Part shown: positions 14,037 through 14,212 of the stretch, one piece after another
Numbering within the stretch: the first letter of the stretch is position 1
How the letters are laid out: each line of letters opens with the position of its first letter
NCBI GenBank assembly: GCA_035995985.1
Contig: DASYJY010000170.1
Location: forward strand, 1-14,212
Direction: 5' to 3'
DNA from: JADGNZ01 sp035995985
GTDB lineage: Bacteria > Acidobacteriota > Thermoanaerobaculia > Gp7-AA8
DNA length: 14,212 nt
Position numbers and translations under genes: made by a program
The notes under the pieces: model-generated
Told to the model about the DNA's origin: nothing
What the model saw: the letters and a program-made list of their open reading frames with translations, nothing else
The model's database searches: none

Positions 14037-14212
14037 CTACGGGTGCGGGAGCGTGCGGTGAATCTTCGGCGCGACGTACGTGCCGGCGAGCGCGCTGCCT
14101 AAGGGGCCGTAGACCCGGAACAGGAGGCTGAAGTGGCCTTTCGGGATGGGCAGCCAGTTGGCAGTGTTCTTCTTTGGCTGGTCGGCTTGGACGTAGATCG
14201 TTACGGAGCCGT
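14037..14212 (-). CDS. DUF1214 domain protein, C-terminal fragment cut by the window edge
   Basis: Reading the minus strand from the window end gives 57 residues and a TAG stop. The pattern is GSVTIYVQADQP, then NWLPIPKGHFSLLFRVYGP, then a YVAPKI-type ending. This is the characteristic C-terminus of DUF1254/DUF1214 proteins (beta-strand IYVQ, NWLP.P.G.F.L..R.Y.P, final P.I). The remainder, and any signal peptide, lie beyond 14212. DUF1214 proteins are often secreted and their function is poorly defined. Only the end can be judged, so the call rests on this motif. Confidence 0.75.
   Translation of the reverse strand, partial: GSVTIYVQADQPKKNTANWLPIPKGHFSLLFRVYGPLGSALAGTYVAPKIHRTLPHP

Noticed and set aside
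5491..14040. Shared 11-mer GTAGCGGCTTC at 5491-5501 (+) and 14030-14040 (-)
   Set aside because: In 14 kb on two strands, many 11-base matches are expected by chance, and the contexts differ.
11852..14131. A 759-codon open frame on the plus strand antisense to the sulfatase and lipoprotein genes
   Set aside because: Its translation is rich in Arg, Val and Asp with no recognisable domain. The opposite strand carries a textbook sulfatase with all motifs. Long antisense frames are expected at this GC content.
1..14212. CRISPR array, tRNA, rRNA, insertion sequence or prophage genes
   Set aside because: No regularly spaced direct repeats, no cloverleaf or rRNA-like segment, and no transposase or integrase motif was seen on reading both strands.

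Overview
The window is GC-rich bacterial DNA with tightly packed genes and almost no long non-coding stretches. Several features suggest a soil-type member of the Acidobacteriota or a related phylum (Thermoanaerobaculia-like lineages come to mind). These are a secreted DUF2911 protein, an 850-residue PIG-L deacetylase beside a sodium/solute symporter, a secreted isoaspartyl peptidase, a large HExxH/beta-propeller surface protein, and intergenic repeats such as GGGACGA and CTCCGCG arrays. This placement is an inference from gene content and repeat style; no rRNA or marker gene is present.

Layout. Bases 1-140 hold a C-rich, potentially G-quadruplex-forming tract and a weak promoter ahead of a secreted DUF2911/TPR-like protein (141-989, +). 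It converges with a minus-strand cluster read 5479 to 1036: a secreted PIG-L deacetylase, a 35-residue single-span membrane protein, and an SSS-family symporter. The small ORF stop and the symporter start share an ATGA overlap. This looks like one unit that deacetylates an N-acetylated or amide-bearing small molecule outside the cytoplasm and takes up the product; the substrate is unknown. Divergent from it is a BaiN/HI0933-type flavoprotein (5563-6777, +).

An AT-richer stretch of about 0.95 kb (about 6780-7730) carries one minus-strand gene, a zinc-ribbon plus Mrr-type PD-(D/E)xK nuclease. No modification gene is visible, so it looks like a recently acquired solitary defence nuclease. A 15-bp palindrome sits just upstream of its start.

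From 7772 to 11458, a secreted plant-type (Ntn) isoaspartyl peptidase (-) and a secreted metallopeptidase/beta-propeller/possible beta-barrel protein (+) are arranged head to head, with only 6-15 bp between start codons. The metallopeptidase gene contains an in-frame palindromic repeat that encodes the only two cysteines of the protein.

From 11483 to the right edge all genes are on the minus strand: a lipoprotein of unknown function, a sulfatase with the C-x-P-S-R formylglycine motif and no signal peptide, and the C-terminal end of a DUF1214 protein cut by the window edge. A strong hairpin separates the DUF1214 end from the sulfatase.

The window contains no tRNA, rRNA, CRISPR array or recognisable transposase. 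The best candidates for undescribed biology are the 35-residue protein coupled to the symporter, the repeat element exapted as coding sequence, and the solitary zinc-ribbon Mrr nuclease.
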